Below, in pieces: positions 1 to 12,529 of a stretch of DNA of 64,000 nucleotides. How positions within the stretch are numbered: the stretch's first letter is position 1; each line of letters opens with the position of its first letter. The stretch is from Pyrenopolyporus hunteri (taxonomy: Eukaryota; Ascomycota; Sordariomycetes; Xylariales; Hypoxylaceae). The stretch is taken from NCBI GenBank assembly GCA_902806595.1, contig CADCXC010000041.1, forward strand, positions 124,001-188,000, in the 5' to 3' direction. The notes under the pieces were generated by a model, which had not been told where the DNA came from, did no database searches, and was given only the letters and a program-made list of their open reading frames with translations. The position numbers were made by a program, and so were the translations under genes.

Positions 1-318
1 TTCAACTCTTCCTACCCGTGGATCCTGAATAGAAGTACATCGTAGGTGAGCTATAGGTGGTTATTACTCGCTTCTGACAGGATAATTAGTTGATGAGGAG
101 GTTCGCAGATATGTAGAATATATATTTGCACGAATCAATATCCAGCAGCCTCGGTCTCGCGACAACGTTTACTTTTATACTGGAATTAGGCGGTTACTTG
201 TTTATTTATCTATCAAAATAGTAGTCATCTATCAAAAACATTTAACATCTTTCCTCTGTTAACGCCATCGTGTAGGCAACAGAGAACCCTAGGGACCGGC
301 TTTCGCGGAATCGCCGCT
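1..318. other. Intergenic, downstream of the esterase
   Basis: No reading frame with coding character is visible. The stretch is AT-leaning and would hold the 3' untranslated region of the neighbouring minus-strand esterase. Confidence 0.5.
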
Positions 319-2158
319 TTAATAATTCTGTTCATCGTTCCAATACGTCGTGTCGTGGAAGATCCTGCAAATACCACGAGATCAGTCACCAAGTTTAGAG
401 CACAGCCAGCTTCAGTAGCACACGAAAGTCACACGAGCCTGTTCTAGAAATATACCGACAAAGCAAGTACTCGGTCGGGAAAGGGGTAAGGGGGTAAAGA
501 GGAAACATACTCGGGACCTGTAGCGACGAGCTCCCAGCCAAACGTCAGCTTGATGAACTGCGTGAGGTGGCTTGCAACTTTAATGGCGCCGACGTCTGTC
601 GGATGCCACTGCGGGCCGATGTCGTTGTGTTGCACTGCGCGTCGAACAGAGTTAGCCGTCGTAGGGCATATACTAAAACCTCCAAACTCCAAAACTTCGG
701 GTTTTCAGAGAACCAGACCCACGATGTGAAGGAGGAGAGGGGAAGGGGCTCTTACTGATTCCTTTGGTGCTGAAGTAGTGCACGAAGGGCTTGCTAGGGG
801 CGTCGAGAGTTGTGCTGGTGTTCGTCGTGCCGTCCCATATCGTCGGCGCTGATAGGTAGGACTCCGAGTTGAAGTAGGCTACGACGTCCTTAAGCTCTTG
901 CTCGTAGCCTTGGCTTTGCTGGTATGTATTGCCGTAGGCGTAGAAGCCCATCCATAGTTGCTAACGGAGAAGGGAGTTTTAGCAAGTCATACCTTTTCAC
1001 TTAAAGAGAAGAAGGTAAATAAGGGGAAGATAGGGAAGAGGGAAACGGCCGATACCATCACGATGACTTGCGCTTCGGGGTACTTCCCGTGGACCCCCTG
1101 TATAAGCTTCTTATACGCGTCGACGTAAGCCTCCGAGCTCACGTTGTTAGCAGCGTTGTTGTCATTGGTGCCTAGGTTGATGACTACGATATCCGGGGTC
1201 GTCTCCTGCTTTTCGAAATCCCAGGGCTCGGGCTCATCTACATGAAGACGAAAAGGGGGCCCTCAGTCAGTTCGACCTAACACATACGTATATCGCCAAG
1301 GAGGTTCAACCGACGACCTACCTCCCCATATCTGCGACGCCCGCCAACTCGTATCAGACGTGTAGAACCACTGGTGCACCTGCCCGCGCGGATTCCCCCA
1401 GCAGTCGCGGTCCGCGACGCAGATCCCCGGGTACGCCGTGACGTAGTACTCCGTCTCGCCCAGCCCGGCCCCGACGCCGTACGCGTAGCTCGATAGCCCC
1501 TCGTAGCTCGTGTACATGCCCGCCGAGAGGCTGTCGCCGATGAACTCGACCGTGCGGTTACGCGCCGGGATCGCGACGAGCGAGCCCTCGGCCCCGACGT
1601 GCACCTTGTCGATCTGCACCCCGTACGCCCAGTTCGTCACGCGCAGCTCGAAGGTCAGCGGGGCGATGGGGTATGTTTCGTTAACGCCCGGGGTAGAAGC
1701 GGAGACGAGCAGGTGTGTGCCGCCAGCGGTCACGTTGGTGAAGCTCCAGTCTAGCCCGCCGATTCGGTACCCGATGAGCGTCGTGTTCGTGGTGAGAGGC
1801 CCGAATGTAATCGCGACTGTAGGTCCCGTGAAGCCGAAGACGAGGCCCGGAGCCCTGGGGTAGACGCTTTGGTGTTAGGTCCTGCGTGCCTAGGTAGGTA
1901 GGTATATCATGTGATAGTAGGTATTTACACGGCGGGTTTATTAAATGCAACTTACGACCACCACGATACCTTCTTCGAGTCCCATCGCCCCTTATACGAG
2001 AGCTCGGCGGCGTCCGCGTCGTACGTCCGGAAGTCGTATGAGGATACGTCTATCTTGGTATCGGGATAGTTCGTGATTCTCACTTGGCCGTTCTGGAGGA
2101 TCGTTCCCGCGGCTAGGGAACATAGCCCTGAGAGATATGAAAGTTTCCTGAGGAGCAT
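319..2158 (-). CDS. Secreted SGNH/GDSL esterase, carbohydrate esterase family 2-like
   Basis: Predicted to deacetylate xylan or related polysaccharides outside the cell. Six exons on the minus strand (2158-1956, 1854-1322, 1237-1056, 960-756, 634-511, 364-319) join in frame to give 430 residues. The start at 2158 opens a hydrophobic signal peptide (MLLRKLSYLSGLCSLAAG). An N-terminal beta-sandwich-like half is followed by FIGDSLSAG with Ser about residue 176 (block I), NLGTNDNN (block III) and QWHPTDVG with the catalytic His (block V). The residue three before that His, usually Asp in SGNH enzymes, is Pro; reduced Ser-His dyads are known in CE2. The last 46-nt exon restores the family-like ending (TTYWND). 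All introns have GT-AG ends. Family assignment is from motif recognition; the true substrate is inferred. Confidence 0.85.
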
Positions 2159-4911
2159 CTTTATTATTGACACGTATGATGCTGCCAATGAGACGGGGTA
2201 CTGAATATCATATCGAGGGTATTTCCATTTCTAAGCCTGGAGCAAGACTGCTACTTAAGCGCGATTTTACTTACGACGCTGCGGTGGGCGTTTGGGAGGG
2301 CTTTGGGATATATTTCTCAAATATCCATTAGCTTCAGGCCCCCAGCTGGGGCCGAAAAGACGCAATCCTTCAAATTTCCACCACTGAGACATTGGCGCAA
2401 CGAGGCAAATGCGGCTCGGGGCGGGATATAGATAGGAATATTCATTCCCCTCATCGATTTAGATCGATGGTCTAGATACGTGCAGACCTCAGTTAAGTCT
2501 TCGTGTAAGGCGAGAATAGGGCTAGATCTGGATCTGAGTAGGTATATCTGGGCAGATGGCGTGCGCTCGGTATGAATACGGCGGAGGCTCGACGTCCGCT
2601 GCTCGATGGAGAAGTGCCAGACGGAGCTTTTTCTGCAATGCACTGTAGATCACGGCACGGCGACTAGTGTACCCTACCTGACCTGGTAGGTATGTACGTA
2701 TGTATATGCAGAGGGGACTGCAGACGCAATGCGGGCTCTACCCGTGATGGTGAACCCCGAGCCCGAGTCGGCCTAAGCCTTATGGACTGTGGTATTGATG
2801 GGCTGGGAGGATAGGGGCGGTGATACTGTCGTATGGTATTATCGAGATATGTACGGATTACCTGGGTATATATACGGTATGTGAGATGTATATGTGGTGA
2901 TGAGGCTTAAATTGAATTGTGCCTCACCGTAAGCTGGTTTATGTATTGTGCTCATTAGCGCGCCGGACTCGTAATCTCATGCAAATCATCAATGTATCTG
3001 TCACAGTCACGGTACCTCGGTACTTGGAGAGGTATGTATTGCAGGTATACACCAGAAGAAGATAACTCCAAGGTTAAAAGGGTACTTACATAGGTAGGCT
3101 GTACCATATATACATGTATATCAAGCACTTAGGTAGGTATGTATGTAGCAGTTGCAGTACTGCAGGTAGCAATTGACACAGTACCTACATGTATTAGTTA
3201 AAGGGTAGGCGCGAGGAGACTACCTACTGTTGAGGTAGATACCGTTATTATGTACTTCAGCCGAGATTTTAGCCCTACGAGATTTCCACTCTCCATCTCC
3301 ATCTCCATCTCATCTCCATCTCATCTCCAATCCAAGGTCCTACTACATCCTACATACTACATATGGTAGTAATTTGTTTCTTCTCCTTACCGCTACCCGT
3401 CATAACTTGTTTTGATGTAATGAGGCGCTCATGTCTTAATGTCCACGGATCAACTATAGGCAACGAGGTGACGAGGTGACAAGGTTAACCGAAGCTATTG
3501 AAAGCTCGGAGATGGAATGTTATTAATCGGTACACGATCCCATGTTTCTCTCATGTTTCTCCCACGCACACAATAAGCGCTAAAGTCGACCTCTGATCGC
3601 CCTTCGATCCATGTCCCTCAACGCAGGGGAACGTGCCATTCGTATCATTTGGCGCGTCGCAACGATAAGGAAACCAGCAATTCGGCTCGGGGGTAGGCCG
3701 TCAATCCTGAATATATACCTACGCAGTACTCCGTACATACGCTACGTACTTCCAGACGAAAGAGATGGCCAATGATGCTAATCTGAAGAAGTCGATGTTT
3801 GGACGTTCAACTTCTGGCCTATGATATTTTCTTCCAGACGCTCGGCGGCCCTGGTTGCAACTTCGCCCCGCCCGTTCACCAGGATAAGAGGTACCCTACC
3901 TTACCCAGGGCTGCCCTATGCAGGTAATTTTCTTTTTTCAAATCACCAACTGACCCAGCACCAACCCAGCACCAACCCAGCGCTAACCCAGCAAAGAGAC
4001 CCCTGGCTCTCCGTCTAAGGTACGCAATAAACTCTTTTGTCTGCCGGTACTCGGTCCGCAAGCTCTTAATTACCTCACACCAGCTCCTCCAGCTTCGCAG
4101 CTCAGGGTGACACAGAACACCGAAGGAAGAGAGATAGATGACCACCTGCATCGTTTCGTAACAACTGAAGAGAACATCACCCTCTCTCTTTTCTTGTTTC
4201 CTTTTTCTCTCTTCTGCGGGGAAACAATTTCAAATCTACCGCAGCTGACCGCCATACCGCGGCATCGTCCGTCCAGCATTCCTTGTCTTATCCCGCGAAG
4301 GATTCATATTGCGCCGAGTAAAACAGCAAGGAAATAACAAGGACTCCTTGTATGGGTGTGGTAGATAGTATGACGAAGAGGGAGTAGGTCGTTTGCCGGT
4401 TGTATCACCAAATTTCAGAAAAAAATAGGAACCCGGATACAGGGTGGCCCGTCCAAATTCAGCCGTCCATCTCCCCTCCATCTTTGGGACAAACCCTGCC
4501 AACCCTTATCCAAGCTTCGAGAGATTCTTTCGAAGTTCCTTCGGGTCCCCCGTCCAGCCGAATTTCCCACCCCAGAACTTCCAGACTTCCCACTCCCCTC
4601 ACAATCGTGTTATACTGCCATTTGCACTGAGCGCCGACAAACTGTCTGATCGCCATCCCGAGACAATGAAGCCGCTGCTCGCGGCCGACACGACGCTTGA
4701 CCAAAGGGTGTCGCAGCTTCTTCCGTGCCATCAGTACACGACGTTGCATCTGAATCCTCCCCGCTTACCACCGTCGTCCTCTCACCCCCTGCCCTACCGA
4801 CGCTACACAACACTCGAGTCCTAGCCGGATTGCAGACGCGCATTACGCATAACGCAGACGCAGACGCAGACGCACGAGCAGCAGAGATACGCGGCCTCAT
4901 ACGGCGGAGCC
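2159..4911. other. Intergenic, about 2.75 kb
   Basis: Contains many short TAGG/CCTA tracts (for example around 3090-3210), a CTCCAT repeat and a pyrimidine-rich stretch near 4170-4220 that could belong to the promoter of the downstream CNL1-like gene. A 108-codon minus-strand frame at 2317-2643 has no recognisable motif and is not called. Confidence 0.45.
3289..3330. repeat. CTCCAT hexanucleotide microsatellite
   Basis: Imperfect tandem array of CTCCAT with interspersed CTCAT units, seen directly in the sequence. Confidence 0.8.
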
Positions 4912-5442
4912 ATGCCGTCCGCAGAACCCAGCACCGTCGAGGACACGCAATTGGGCCTGACCGACGAGGAAGTAAATCTCCTCCGCTACCACCAAGCCCA
5001 GGCCGGCTCCTCCTCTTCGCGCGCCGCCAGCCGCGCCTCGTCCCAAGGTCGCCTGCTCCTCGATAGCTCCAGCCTTGCCTCGCTAGCACGACATCTCGAC
5101 CGCTTGATGCAGCAGATCCAACAGCGCATCGAATACCTCAGCGAACAGAGCTCCGTCGTGACTATACAGCAGTATGACCACGCAGGCAAGCTGGTGGACA
5201 ATGCCGATGCTGAAATTAAGCGCTTTCAGGGTATAATGGCTCAGATCGACGAGCTTGAGCTCGACTTCGATCGCATAGCTCACATCAGAGACATCGTAAG
5301 GGATTACCGTCAACGGGTCGAAAACCTCGAACGCGGACTCGAGAGCTCGAGCTCTTCGCGCCGCGACCACCACCATTCTCACCGCCACAGCCATTCCCAG
5401 CGACAAGAAGGTGGTTCTTCCGGCCGCCGACAGCGACACTAA
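4912..5442 (+). CDS. CNL1: BLOC-1 subunit, CNL1-like
   Basis: Probable small coiled-coil subunit of the fungal BLOC-1 complex, which acts in endosomal maturation. Single exon, 176 residues. A short Pro/Ser-rich N terminus ends in QLGLTDEEVNLLRYHQ, followed by a Ser/Ala-rich linker (about residues 31-45). The core helix (about 46-145) carries LLLDSSSLASLARHLDRL and a long heptad-patterned region ending near RVENLE. The tail is a Ser run plus a His/Arg/Ser-rich stretch (DHHHSHRHSHS). The order LTxEE, LLLDSSSL, coiled coil fits fungal CNL1 proteins as I remember them. The start codon follows a run of GCAGAC repeats in the 5' leader. The His-rich tail is unusual and may be lineage-specific. Confidence 0.75.
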   Translation: MPSAEPSTVEDTQLGLTDEEVNLLRYHQAQAGSSSSRAASRASSQGRLLLDSSSLASLARHLDRLMQQIQQRIEYLSEQSSVVTIQQYDHAGKLVDNADAEIKRFQGIMAQIDELELDFDRIAHIRDIVRDYRQRVENLERGLESSSSSRRDHHHSHRHSHSQRQEGGSSGRRQRH

Positions 5443-7526
5443 ATGCGGTTATAGGAAGAGAAGAAAGATCTAACTAATCACTATCCTGTGGACCAGGGTT
5501 TTGGAACTAAATTCTTACTCGAAAGAGACAAGAGCATTGAGGGCCTATCAGATTACAGTCTTTATAATGGAAAATTGCTGCTGGCCGGGGAGAAAAGGGA
5601 TATAAAAGCTACTTCGTTGGATGGATAGAAGCACGAGGTCACACGACCGCAGAAAGGCAGCCCAAGGGCACCGAGCGATGTTTGCCTCGGTCACGACGTC
5701 GATAGGCCATAACGCCGCTTCTCTTGAGGATGCATTAAAGCTGAGTGCCTCAGGACAAGGCACGCTCCTTTACGTTTTAAAGGATGCAATTGGGAGGAAA
5801 AGAAAAATCTACTGCTTTCTCGTACCTAGGTATCGAAGATGAAATGGAGCCTCGCGGCTGGACAAGAAGGGGATAGCCTCACGGCTCACTTTTTTGGGAC
5901 CTTTACGGCGTTGGTGTTTTCTTCCCGCTTGTCACTTTTCAGAATACCCCCTTTTTAGGAGATTGGAAACCATCTAGGTACTACTATGTCTCGGGATGGA
6001 CGGGCACAGTCTGCTCATACTTTTATATCCTCGTTTGTCGTTTAGCGTTGGAGCGTTGCTATGGGAAAAGATACCTCTGAAGTTGGATACCTTGCTCGAT
6101 TTTGGAAATATGGAAGGGTGTTTTATACCTACCGCTGCTAGTTGTTTTTGGAAAAAAAGAAGAAGCGCCCGATGTTTTAGGGAAGCTTGACGTATAAAAC
6201 TCGCTGACGAGCGAAGACTTCACGGCTCTCGTGGGTTGACTTGTACCTGTGATCCTCTAGGTTCTAAACTATGTGTTTAGTACCTTTCTAACCAACCCTC
6301 ACCCGCGTTGGCGTAGTGGACTGTTAGAGTTCCCAACAGCTTATGAAGACGCTAAAGATCCCGTCGAGGTACCGAGCTGGGATTTTGTCATCGAAGTAAT
6401 CAATCAGCCACCATCTGCGGGAGTTCTCTTATAATATTATAGCATATGTGAGTAATCACTCCACCGAGAAGGATCCACGAAAGCGGTAGGAATCGATACA
6501 GCTCCTGTATCTTACGCACTTCGGACTTTTTCTGGCCAACGATCTAAGTACGTTAAGCGAACTGTTTGTTATCCCCCGCGGGTAAGTATTTCTTTTCTTT
6601 TCTAACGTAATAGGGACACCCTTAGTACATACATCGCGGCGATAGGGGTTAATATCATTGATTCACCCGTGCCGGATTGTTTCTCGAAGCTATTTTCGAA
6701 GCTATTAACGGCTGGGATGGAAAGGATAAAAAGGGGTATGTGTTAGAGCCTACGGGTTACTTCTAAACCTGTTAAGTGTGATGATATGTCGCGGGAATAC
6801 TTACGTGTAGGACGTGCGCTTAGGTACCAGATAGGTGAAGTACGTAATTCCTATTATGCATACCTACCTACGAAGGTACCTATAGTACCTCGTTTAAGAT
6901 GGGTTAGTTACCTAGCTCATATAGATTAAAACCTCTTAATTGACTGAGAGTTAAGCATTGATGCTATAGTTACGGTACAACAGGAGGGGATGACGCATGC
7001 TTCGGAGAGGTACGTGCGTAACGTGAGTAGTGGTATGTGATAGACTACTGGGATATTATAGGTTTCCGGGTCTCAAAAGCAATAACCTCCTGGGGACATA
7101 TGAGTACCCCGACTTTCCAATGACAAAACGATAAATTCGATATGGAACCCGGCCAGCATATCTCGGGAGAAGTCATTAATACTTAAGGCTACGCGCCTTG
7201 TTGATACAGCTTCTGTAGCAGCTCTATCTGTGTCATCTGATAAGCTTACAACTTCGCGGAGAGGCTAGAGCTTAGAGTGCGTATTTAAGGCTGGGCGGAC
7301 TGTGCTAGTAACATCTGCGCAGGGAAGTTCGGCTTGGAGTGAATATTTAAGGGGTAAATAACAAGTTCTATGGCTACCTACCAGCTACCTATCTGGCTAA
7401 TTCCACGGACACCTTTCGCTCCTGGTAAATAGGAGTATGGATTGTAGGGGGGGGAGGGGGCTGGCTCTTGGGTGACTTACCCACACTTATGAACCTTACC
7501 CCTGAATAGCGTTTGCTGCCTACGAT
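5443..7526. other. Intergenic, about 2.1 kb
   Basis: Only short unrelated frames (such as 5621-5842 and 5996-6190) with no motif. Base composition is AT-leaning. No RNA gene recognised. Confidence 0.45.
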
Positions 7527-7811
7527 CTAGATCAGGACGACTTCCTCCTCCTCTTTCACATCGATGAAAAATTCTTCCAAGACATCTGCCAACCCAAGCC
7601 GCCTATATCCGCGAGAGCCTGGCTCTCGTCCTAATATCATACAGTTATATACACCCACCATAGTTTTGCTGAAGCTGAATAGCAAGGCGATCAGCTCCAT
7701 CGTTGCCAGTTCATCATCCGAGTATTCGAAAGGGTGGGTGTCCGGAACCAGCGGATAGCCTATATTCGAATGTTTACCATGAAAGATTTGAACAGACGAT
7801 CCCTTGATCAT
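7527..7811 (-). pseudogene. Possible remnant of a HET-type protein C terminus
   Basis: A 94-codon frame whose last 40 residues (YNCMILGREPGSRGYRRLGL, then a Val/Glu-rich end) resemble the closing segment of heterokaryon-incompatibility (HET) domain proteins. No HET core is found upstream. It may be a decayed fragment or chance; nothing else supports expression. Confidence 0.2.
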
Positions 7812-8084
7812 TGAAATTTTGATTGCCGCAACTTTGCTTATAAGTCTGATGGACGCCTCTTCACATTGCCCGTATTGATTTCGAGAAGCGGGTAATAACC
7901 GTCACGACTAAGTCAAATAGGGGGTAGCTGGGTGTGATATAATTTCACGACACGCCGTTCAGCATACTAATTTATGATAGCCACAGAATATTTACTAGAA
8001 CTATGAGGGTTAAGGTCTTGTTTCTACGCTCGATCTAATGGCGCTACGGAACTGGGAAGCATGAACAATATCCGTTCGGCGCGA

Positions 8085-10166
8085 TTATTCCACCCTATAT
8101 CTTGCCTTCTCCACTAGAACACCGGCATTATCAACCCTGATCTGCTCCGTCCAGAACCTGACCTCTACCCCGAACTCTGCGAGGCTCGGCTCTAGAAGCG
8201 CACTAGTGCTGTTCGTCCACTCTTCCAGGACCACGTTCTCGTCGGCTCCGTACCAGAGGATCGTATATGCTTCTTTATGCGGATTCGGGACTTGCCTGAA
8301 TTCTGCAAGGGGAAGGAGATCAATTGTGGCATTAGTCGAACCATCCGGCTGAGAAGCCTGCGTTACGTTGTCGATAAGGGACAACTTGCCAAGGAGGGAT
8401 AGCCATAGACCTTCGATACAGGCATCGCAGAAATTAGGAGAATAAGTGTCACGCATTAGGCAGAAGGAGTTTGTTGGGCGATATGTTGTCCTATTTCTGT
8501 CGGAGAATCTGGGAAGGGATTGTGACATGTCAGTGCATCAGTTGAGTTAGATACTACTCGACTAGGAAAATCTTCAAATACTAACGTGGGGTATAAGCCG
8601 TGAAATCGCGGCTCGAAATTGAACCTAAATATATTGATATAATTGTTAGAGCTGATTTAATTTTGAGCGGCGTAACGATAGTAAACGGCTTACTCTTCTT
8701 CGTCCCCATATTCGAGCACCTCGAGGTTGCAGAGTTGCGCACTCCCCTGTATCTCCTCGTTCAGTAATGTAACTGTTATCTTGTGACCTCCTGGAGCCAG
8801 AGCCTCGTCCATCTTTAAATTGTAGATGTACCGATCGATTCCGACGGCTGGATTCAATTCCCAACCTACATCTCTCCCGTCAATTTCCACTCGTAGGTCG
8901 CTGCTTGCTGTTATGCCGCTCACGCTGATCTGGAGCAGGTAGCTGGTGTATGTGCCGGCGGAAGTGAAGCTCTGGCTCCAGCCCTGTGATGTATTGAGCA
9001 GCGTCCACGGATATGCCTGTATTGGCATGTTGGTCCTTTGAATCTTGGGCTCGGTAGACGGGTCGGTGTACCACTGCGTCCAAGGTACGGAGTTGGGGGA
9101 TTGAGCAGCGTTAACACCGGTGTAAACGGCGCCTCCGTCATATTCTTCGCCAACGCCAATAATAGAATGACCTAGCTCATGGCGAAGGATCACCGGACCA
9201 TTATTAGGCGATGCGGTCGTGACGCTATAAATTTCAGTAGATAATTGAGTCAAGGGATATAGATGACTGACGTGAACGTGCCGCCTAGCCCGCCGTACAA
9301 CGGGTCGTTCCCAAGGAGAATGGGATAGTCACAGGCATCCGTCGATTGGCAGGCGGCGCGCGCCACCTCGGGTTTATCGTAATATACGCCGCGCAGCTCA
9401 GTGCCGTCGCGGTATAACCCGTAAACGGTGCTGGCGTCGCGCATCGTTAGCGACCGAATAAGTTCCGGGGGTAGCGCGGAAAAGGGGGAGGGGCAGGATT
9501 ACTCTAGGGGTTTCCCGCCGGTGCCAACACCGCTCTCCCGGGATGTTAGATTTAGATAATCATATAATAATTGAGGATAGGATCACGTACTTCAGCACTC
9601 GGCGAAAACCCTGCCCAAAAGTTCATTAGAGGGAGCACATCGACGAATGTTTGTCCATCAGTCAAGTTCTTCGCTAAGGATAGCGCATCGGCGAAGAATT
9701 TGTCTTTCTCTTCTTCGGTATCTGTACCCGAAGAGTATTCAGTTATTCGAGTCCTACTTTACTTTGATAAACCTAAATATCATTTCGCAAACGTACATCC
9801 ATCGCCCAAGAAAATGAGGTCGACACGATTGCTCGATGGTCCGTTCACGATGAGGGGTTGGATTTCTAGAGGAGGCGGAGGGACATTCTGCCTCACTTGT
9901 AGATATGGAACGCCGCCGATCTTATGGTCCGCATACCTCCCCTCCCACTGGTGCTCGCAGAACTGCCCGCCAACAATGCGTGCTGTCGCCACTTGAATAA
10001 GGAAGTTCTTGAAGGTGTTCATGGCGGAAATGTTGACGCGCGGGACGAGAAGGCATTCTGCATGAATAGGACCCGGCCGTTCTATATATCCTAGTTTGAA
10101 CTTATCACATATAGCCGGGATTTCTTGATGCAGATAAACTTCGAGAAGCGAGCGAGGTCTGATCAT
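8085..10166 (-). CDS. Peptidase family M64 zinc metallopeptidase
   Basis: Predicted metallopeptidase of the M64 (IgA-peptidase-like) family. Six exons (10166-9797, 9721-9591, 9534-9503, 9430-9272, 9224-8694, 8508-8085) join to 548 residues with every boundary GT-AG. The N-terminal sandwich region leads to RVDLIFLGDGYTEEEK, typical of M64. The zinc site RHELGHSIIGVGEEYDGG (His246, Glu247, His250) follows. The C-terminal part has TTYRPTNSFCLMR and FCDACIEGLWLSLL. The third exon is only 32 nt. No signal peptide is visible: the frame upstream of the chosen ATG is interrupted by TAG, and about 200 bp upstream lies a telomere-like tract, so the 5' end may be in an unseen exon or lost. Function as a secreted protease is inferred from the family. 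Confidence 0.85.
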
Positions 10167-12043
10167 TGTAACCTTCCCCAATTGACGGTTTTGCACCTAC
10201 CTACATGGGTATAGGTTGCTTGCATCGCCAAGTCTCGTATCTACGAAAATTGAGAAGAGTGCATCGATCAATGATTCCATACGGAAAGAGAGATATTACT
10301 AATAGTATCTCACGGGCTTGTATATACTATGTTCTGACCCTTATAGCTACGACCCCTAATAGCCCTATATTCTTCAACCCTAACCCTAGCCCAACTCCAA
10401 CCCTACACCTACCCCTAACCCTAACCCTCAGGTAAGTGTTTTGGGGGAGGGGAAATGATATCGATGCATCGAGTTATATATGAAAGAGCCGGCAGGTTTC
10501 CATCATACTATGCGTGAATTGTATAAATATATTGATGCATAGGTCTGATATCGTATAATACTAGTTTAATTTCCCCGGGTACTGAAAGAATGGTTACAAC
10601 CTCGTGTACCGGACATACTAGAGGTCTATTTATTCTTTTGGGTATATCCTTTCTCGCGGAGTAAAGATCTTACCGGCTCTAAACTGAAATAAGAGTATAT
10701 AGGTTAAGATACTACGCATAACTCTGGTCCTAATTCTCACTACAGCCCTAAGCGGCCTTAGGGTTGCAGGCCTTACCATAGCATAGCGGGCTTCGAATTA
10801 GGTCGGTTACCTCAACTTCAGTTTCACTAATGTCGCCCGCAAACTTCTATTCTGTCTTCTAATGACGACGATGTGTCATGTTCCGAGAATTACCAATGGG
10901 GATCCCGCTCGACCATTGGCTGACCGATGATCTCTTAGGCCCCCCGAACTTACTAGATACTTAGTCGGGTCAGATTGTTAAGATGTGCCCTGCTAAGATA
11001 AAGAGCATATGGTGCTCTTGCCCCAACGACCCAGTTCTAAATTAAAGGCCTGGACATCACAGAAAGACGTTATCGAAATATGAATCCCAACTCTGACACG
11101 TGGGACTTTTTAAAACTTCATAACGTATGAGCTTGACCTATACCTTAACATCCTATTATACATTATGGCTTTTCTCTTCTGCTGTAATGAACGTGGCTGA
11201 TACGCACCCGAACGACTACAGTGAAGTGATATATTCGCACCGAGCAATTCTACTGTGAAAAGGCGAAAATAGAAATATAGAACTGGTCATCTATATAGTA
11301 TCTATTGTCTTCCAAGAGACGCAAACCAACTTAAGTGGGATGAAGCCAGATACTGAAGGCTACCGCAAATGCCTTCGCTGGTCTAATAGCTCAGCATAAC
11401 GTCGCCAGGTTCTGAGTTTTCCTGCTATATAGAGGGGAGCTCTCGAGCTCAACTGAAAGATATATAAGGCATTACATGGTCTTAATTGAGTTATTTACTG
11501 TATATCGTCATCTACAACGCTGAAAGAAGATGGGAGAGTAGAATCGACAACGTGTTTCCTTCCCCCTATTCACTATGCGCGAATAGGGGCAGGGGCTTAA
11601 ATAAGGACCCGTGGGATCATATCATAAAACTGACTAGAGATAAATCGAATATCTTCTGTAGGTCTTAGAATAATGAGTATGCGGGTAACCGGGGATATCG
11701 TATGATAAATAGAGTCTACTGATTTGATAGCTATCTTAAGTTGTCGTCTATTCCGTTTACTGATTTTCCCTGCCAGAAAGGCGCTGTATAGTATAATACA
11801 GTACTATTGAGCGAGCACGTGTGGGTGGGGTTAAGCCAGGGTAGAATCCTGTCTGCTATTTGGCAGTCAGCTTATGAAGAGTATAACGTGTAATCAGTAA
11901 TCTCACCGCTGCACGAAGCAGGAGCCTTCTTATTTGTTCCTTATTTAAACTGCCCTTAATTCTCGTCAAGGGGTTAAACATCATCCGTGCACATCCGTCG
12001 AATTACATAGCTAAACCACTTTTCGCTTGATCTCATCTCCAAT
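10167..12043. other. Intergenic, about 1.9 kb
   Basis: AT-leaning DNA with the telomere-like tract near its left end and no credible coding frame. A possible missing first exon of the M64 gene should lie near 10200-10370, but no signal-peptide-like segment joins in frame. Confidence 0.45.
10375..10430. repeat. Interstitial telomere-like CCCTAA tract
   Basis: About nine degenerate units of the fungal telomere hexamer (CCCTAA on the plus strand), with perfect doublets at both ends and variants such as CCCAACT and CCCTACA between them. Seen directly; the length is far below a functional telomere. Confidence 0.8.
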
Positions 12044-12529
12044 ATGGCGTCTTCTACGGCTGACCTTCGAACGGCCATGGAATCTACCCTGGCCGAGTTC
12101 ATCAAGAGCAATGAACTCGCCTTCAAAAACAAAGACGTATCTTCTCTCTCAGCGACCTTGACTGAGGACTGCAAGCGACATCTGAGACCCGCCAGCTTCA
12201 TTGCAGCCTACCCCTTCGTTAAGGCTGTGGAGACTAATGCCGAATACGAGGCACGTATGGGGCCGGAAGTTCAGGGCGTGGAGGATATCACGACGAAGGT
12301 CTTGGAAAGCCTTATCGATCCGGTCAAACGCCAGGCCAACGCGCATACGGAGAGCACGATCAAGATTGCCGGTGGCCGGGCGGTAGCGATGGAGATTTGT
12401 TGGTACCTCGATTTCACGGAGGACGGGAAGAAGATTTCGCGGATAGTCGAGTTCATCGATACAGCTGCTTCCGCGAAGATGATCGAAGCTATGATGGGGC
12501 ACGGAAATGAAGGTCAGCATGCCTCTTGA
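12044..12529 (+). CDS. NTF2-like/SnoaL-like small protein
   Basis: Single exon, 161 residues, no signal peptide. The N-terminal helix pair (TLAEFIKSNELAFKNKDVSS) and a central stretch ending in a hydrophobic strand (AVAMEICWYLDFTEDGKK), then SRIVEFIDTAASAKMIEAM, match the alpha+beta cone fold of the NTF2-like superfamily found in many fungal orphan proteins. The role is unknown; relatives include polyketide cyclases and isomerases, but no catalytic set can be confirmed here. The ATG context (ccaatATGGCG) and codon use look genuine. It stands alone between long non-coding stretches. Confidence 0.75.
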   Translation: MASSTADLRTAMESTLAEFIKSNELAFKNKDVSSLSATLTEDCKRHLRPASFIAAYPFVKAVETNAEYEARMGPEVQGVEDITTKVLESLIDPVKRQANAHTESTIKIAGGRAVAMEICWYLDFTEDGKKISRIVEFIDTAASAKMIEAMMGHGNEGQHAS

